NCBI RefSeq assembly: GCF_003056355.1
Contig: NZ_PYVW01000015.1
Coordinates: 62,001-126,000, forward strand
Length of the DNA: 64,000 nucleotides
Direction: 5' to 3'
From: Devosia naphthalenivorans
GTDB taxonomy: Bacteria > Pseudomonadota > Alphaproteobacteria > Rhizobiales > Devosiaceae
The notes below the pieces were generated by a model. The model made no database searches. It saw only the letters and a list, made by a program, of their open reading frames with translations, and had not been told where the DNA came from. Shown one piece after another: positions 61,791 through 64,000 of this stretch (position 1 is its first letter; every line of letters begins with the position of its first letter). The position numbers and the translations under genes were made by a program.

Positions 61791-62102
61791 TGTATTTTCT
61801 CCTCCGGTGCATAGAGCACTTTTGCAAAAGCTTATGCCAATTCGGAGAACAGAAGGAACCTTGTGCTTGGCCGCGTTCCGTGCAGCGAAATGGAAATATC
61901 CAACGCCGGCCGTCGGCGGCGAGTTCGGTCGCGCCGGGGAACAGCACAGCGCATAGATTGACAGCCGAGGGTGCGGGATCGATAGTCGTAGGCGGAGTGA
62001 GGGCGCCGAGGGGGATGGCGGCGCTTGATAGGACGCGAGGCAGGACAACCTGCCTCGGCAGGGGTTGCCATGTGCCGCCCCGCAATCGATCTGGGAGGAT
62101 CC
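61791..62102. promoter_or_regulatory. Divergent promoter region of tctC2 and tctC3
   Basis: These 312 bases hold the two start regions and operator D (61874-61892), which is 84 bases from the tctC2 start and 210 from the tctC3 start. I see no gene, tRNA or riboswitch in it. Confidence 0.5.
61874..61892. promoter_or_regulatory. Island operator, site D
   Basis: CGTTCCGTGCAGCGAAATG: matches the island dyad consensus with Y variants at both wobble positions and one arm mismatch. Confidence 0.6.
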
Positions 62103-63083
62103 ATGTACAAACGTACCCTAATGTCTATCGCGGCAGCGCTGATCGGAACGACCTTGTTCGGCATGAGCGCGGCTTCTGCGCAGAGCTATCCGGACCGGCC
62201 GATCCAGATGATCGTGCCCTGGGGTGCCGGGGGCGGCACCGACGCAGTGGGCCGCGTCTTTGCCTCGCTGCTGCAGGAGGAACTAGGCGTTCCCGTCAAT
62301 GTCGTGAACCGCACCGGCGGCTCCGGCGTAGTCGGGCACAGCGCCCTCGCCAATGCCGCGCCCGACGGCTACACGATCGGCGTTATGACGATCGAGATCG
62401 ACATGATGCATTGGCAGGGCCTGACCGAGCTGACCCACGAAGATTTTGACATTCTCGCCATGGTCAACGCCGACCCGGGCGGCCTCATGGTGTCGGCAGA
62501 TTCCGAATATGAGTCCCTCGACACACTGCTCGAGGCCATCAAGGCGGAGCCAAAGGGCACTTTCAAATCGTCCGGGACTGGCCAGGGCGGCATCTGGCAT
62601 CTCGGGCTCGCAGGATGGCTCCTCTCCGAGGGCCTCGAGCCTGATCACGTGACCTGGGTTCCGAGCCAGGGCGCGGCGCCGGGTATCACCGACATGGTAG
62701 CCGGCGGGGTGGATATCGTGCCCTCGTCGCTGGCCGAAGGCCGCTCGATGATCGATGCCGGGCGCGTCCGTCCGCTGGCCACCATGTCCGGCGAGCGGCA
62801 GGAGGCGTTCCCGGACGTTCCGACCCTCAACGAAGCCACCGGCTCGGACTGGACCCTTGCGGTCTGGCGCACGCTCGTTGGCCCAGATGGTATGCCCGAT
62901 GATGTCAAGGCCACGCTGACGGCAGCGATCGAGAAGGCCTACAACAGCGAAGAATACCAGACCTTCATGAACGATCGCGGCTTCGGCATGCGCTGGGCCT
63001 CCGGCGAAGAGGCGACCGAGATCGTGGCCGCCGACGACGCGAGCCTCGGTGAAGTGATGACCAAGGCCGGGCTGGCCAAATAG
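62103..63083 (+). CDS. TTT-family substrate-binding protein 3 (TctC/Bug type)
   Basis: A 326-residue binding protein with a signal peptide (to about 26, SAASAQ) and SYPDRPIQMIVPWGAGGGTDAVGRVFASLL, the Bug hallmark with the WGAGGGTD variant. VPSQGAAPGITDMVAGGVDIVPSSLAEG is the second conserved region. CTGGGAGGATCC precedes ATG 62103. It is first in a tctC-tctB-tctA order, with a long stem-loop between it and tctB3. Confidence 0.92.
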   Translation: MYKRTLMSIAAALIGTTLFGMSAASAQSYPDRPIQMIVPWGAGGGTDAVGRVFASLLQEELGVPVNVVNRTGGSGVVGHSALANAAPDGYTIGVMTIEIDMMHWQGLTELTHEDFDILAMVNADPGGLMVSADSEYESLDTLLEAIKAEPKGTFKSSGTGQGGIWHLGLAGWLLSEGLEPDHVTWVPSQGAAPGITDMVAGGVDIVPSSLAEGRSMIDAGRVRPLATMSGERQEAFPDVPTLNEATGSDWTLAVWRTLVGPDGMPDDVKATLTAAIEKAYNSEEYQTFMNDRGFGMRWASGEEATEIVAADDASLGEVMTKAGLAK

Positions 63084-63107
63084 TAGAACGGAACGACGGC
63101 GCCTTGA

Positions 63108-63149
63108 GACGTCGGGTACGTGGATAGTGTTAGCCACGTACCCGACGTC
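63108..63149 (+). repeat. Intercistronic stem-loop after tctC3
   Basis: GACGTCGGGTACGTGG (63108-63123) and CCACGTACCCGACGTC (63134-63149) are perfect 16-base arms around ATAGTGTTAG, 25 bases past the tctC3 stop and 61 bases before tctB3. AAACTGGG follows, so it is not a standard terminator. It probably shields the tctC3 mRNA from 3'-5' decay or reduces read-through to the membrane subunits. Confidence 0.85.
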
Positions 63150-63209
63150 AAACTGGGTGGCCCCCTCGCGCCGCTGCTTTTCGATCACTCCCAGGATGGT
63201 TCTGCGTCC

Positions 63210-63680
63210 ATGAAGTTGAACGATCTCTCCCTCGGAATTCTCGTGCTCCTGTCCGGTGTCGGGATCTACCTCTCTGCGCTGCAGTTCTCGCCCATTCCCG
63301 GACAGGCCTACGGAGCCGAAACCATGCCGACAACCATCGCCCTGGTGGCGATCGGCCTCGGCGTATTCATGATCGGCAAAGCCGTGGTGGTGCGCAACGC
63401 GGCGCCCGTTCTGGCGCTTGCCGATTGGACCCGTTCGCCGATGGCGCTTGTCGGCCTGTCGGTCGCCATCGGCCTGGTTGTCTTCTACATCCTGTTCTCC
63501 CAGGCGATCGGCTTCGTCCCCACCGCCTTCCTGGTTATCGTCACGCTGATGCTGACCTTGCGCACCCGACCGGTGACCGCAATCCTGGTGTCGCTCCTGG
63601 CGACCATCGTCATCCAGCAGGCGTTCGGCCGCCTGCTCCTCGTTCCGCTTCCGCGCAGCGCCCTCGGATTTCTCTGGTAA
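63210..63680 (+). CDS. TTT-family small membrane subunit 3 (TctB)
   Basis: A 156-residue protein with four membrane segments; MKLNDLSLGILVLLSGVGIYLSALQFSPIPGQAYGAETMPTTIALV corresponds to the first helix and the conserved G-x-x-x-x-P loop of TctB. The start at 63210 follows CCAGGATGG. It is six bases from the next ATG (tctA3). Confidence 0.87.
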   Translation: MKLNDLSLGILVLLSGVGIYLSALQFSPIPGQAYGAETMPTTIALVAIGLGVFMIGKAVVVRNAAPVLALADWTRSPMALVGLSVAIGLVVFYILFSQAIGFVPTAFLVIVTLMLTLRTRPVTAILVSLLATIVIQQAFGRLLLVPLPRSALGFLW

Positions 63681-63686
63681 CCAATC

Positions 63687-64000
63687 ATGTCCGTCATCGT
63701 GGAAGCCTTCGGGCTCGTCTTTCAGCCCAACGTTCTCCTTGTTATCCTCGGCTCGGCCTGTTTCGGCATGTTCGTCGGGGCGATCCCGGGCCTCACAGCG
63801 ACCATGGCGACGGCGCTGCTGGTGCCGATCACCTTCTTCATGGACCCGGTTCCTGCGATCGGGGCAATCGTGACCGCCACCGCCATGGCGATCTTCGCGG
63901 GCGATATTCCGGGTGCGCTTCTGCGCATGCCCGGCACACCCGCCAGTGCTGCCTATGTGGAAGATGCCTATCGGATGACGAGATCGGGGCGGTCAGAGGA
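63687..64000 (+). CDS. TTT-family large membrane subunit 3 (TctA), N-terminal part
   Basis: The first 104 codons of a TctA protein, cut by the window edge. The first signature is GMFVGAIPGLTATMATALLVPITFFMDP, with AIPGLT in place of the VLPGLG of the other two, so this system is the most diverged of the three. GALLRMPGTPASAAYVEDAY corresponds to the NLPGEAASAVTCIDGHQ segment of the tctA2 product. The rest lies beyond base 64000. Confidence 0.9.
   Translation, partial: MSVIVEAFGLVFQPNVLLVILGSACFGMFVGAIPGLTATMATALLVPITFFMDPVPAIGAIVTATAMAIFAGDIPGALLRMPGTPASAAYVEDAYRMTRSGRSE

Noticed and set aside
1..64000. tRNA or rRNA genes, CRISPR arrays, insertion sequences, phage attachment sites
   Set aside because: Looked for by eye on both strands; no cloverleaf-type sequence, regular spaced repeats, transposase motifs or flanking direct repeats were seen.

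Overview
The window is a high-G+C chromosomal stretch from an aerobic alphaproteobacterium, most likely in the Hyphomicrobiales (a Devosia-like organism is my best guess, from gene content only). Pointers are the oxygen-dependent CobG-type cobalamin genes, an opgG-(small ORF)-opgH-opgC glucan operon, HWE histidine kinases, a DUF1127 protein, and several tripartite tricarboxylate transport (TTT) systems. I saw no rRNA, tRNA, CRISPR array, insertion sequence or phage gene.

Layout. 1-1.57 kb: end of a sugar ABC importer (permease, binding protein, terminator). 1.6-6.84 kb: six tightly overlapping cobalamin genes, cobG-H-I-J-L-M, without cobK. 6.84-11.57 kb (minus): periplasmic glucan operon opgG, a 46-codon ORF, opgH, opgC. 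11.8-14.7 kb (minus): sugar-acid dehydrogenase operon (DenD-like, SDR, Gfo/Idh/MocA). 14.9-23.8 kb: signalling region with a lone receiver, a PQQ-type aldose dehydrogenase, an HWE kinase, a hybrid PAS kinase, and a three-gene unit of secreted molybdopterin-fold protein, membrane kinase and REC-LuxR regulator. 23.9-30.3 kb: DUF1127 and a small membrane ORF, a universal stress protein, a PhyH-family oxygenase, a secreted phytase-like esterase behind a good Pho box, an NAD-binding protein, and a broken LysR gene. 30.3-33.6 kb (minus): TPP riboswitch, ykoF-like gene and thiXZY-type pyrimidine importer. 33.75 kb: aqpZ.

34.6-43.8 kb (minus) is one nine-gene operon: Dpp/Opp-type importer (SBP, two permeases, two ATPases), Atu3266-like deacetylase, SelA/DgaE-like PLP enzyme, RidA and an IclR regulator. 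It reads as uptake, N-deacylation, PLP-dependent ammonia elimination, and enamine/imine clean-up of an N-acylated amino compound.

45-64 kb is a catabolic island with three TTT transporters (TctC/TctB/TctA sets), an HpcH/HpaI aldolase, a BKACE-type keto-acid cleavage enzyme, aldehyde dehydrogenase, SDR, MmgE/PrpD, quinone oxidoreductase, a DUF6282 metallohydrolase, a bicupin protein, an NTF2-like protein and an IclR-type regulator. A 19-base dyad (consensus YGTTTCGNNNAGCGAAAYG) occurs six times, in all four divergent promoter regions of the island plus the leader of the first tctC. I take it as the operator of one organic-acid regulon, probably read by the IclR protein at 55.1 kb. Strong stem-loops follow each of the three tctC genes. 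This island is the best candidate here for an undescribed system.
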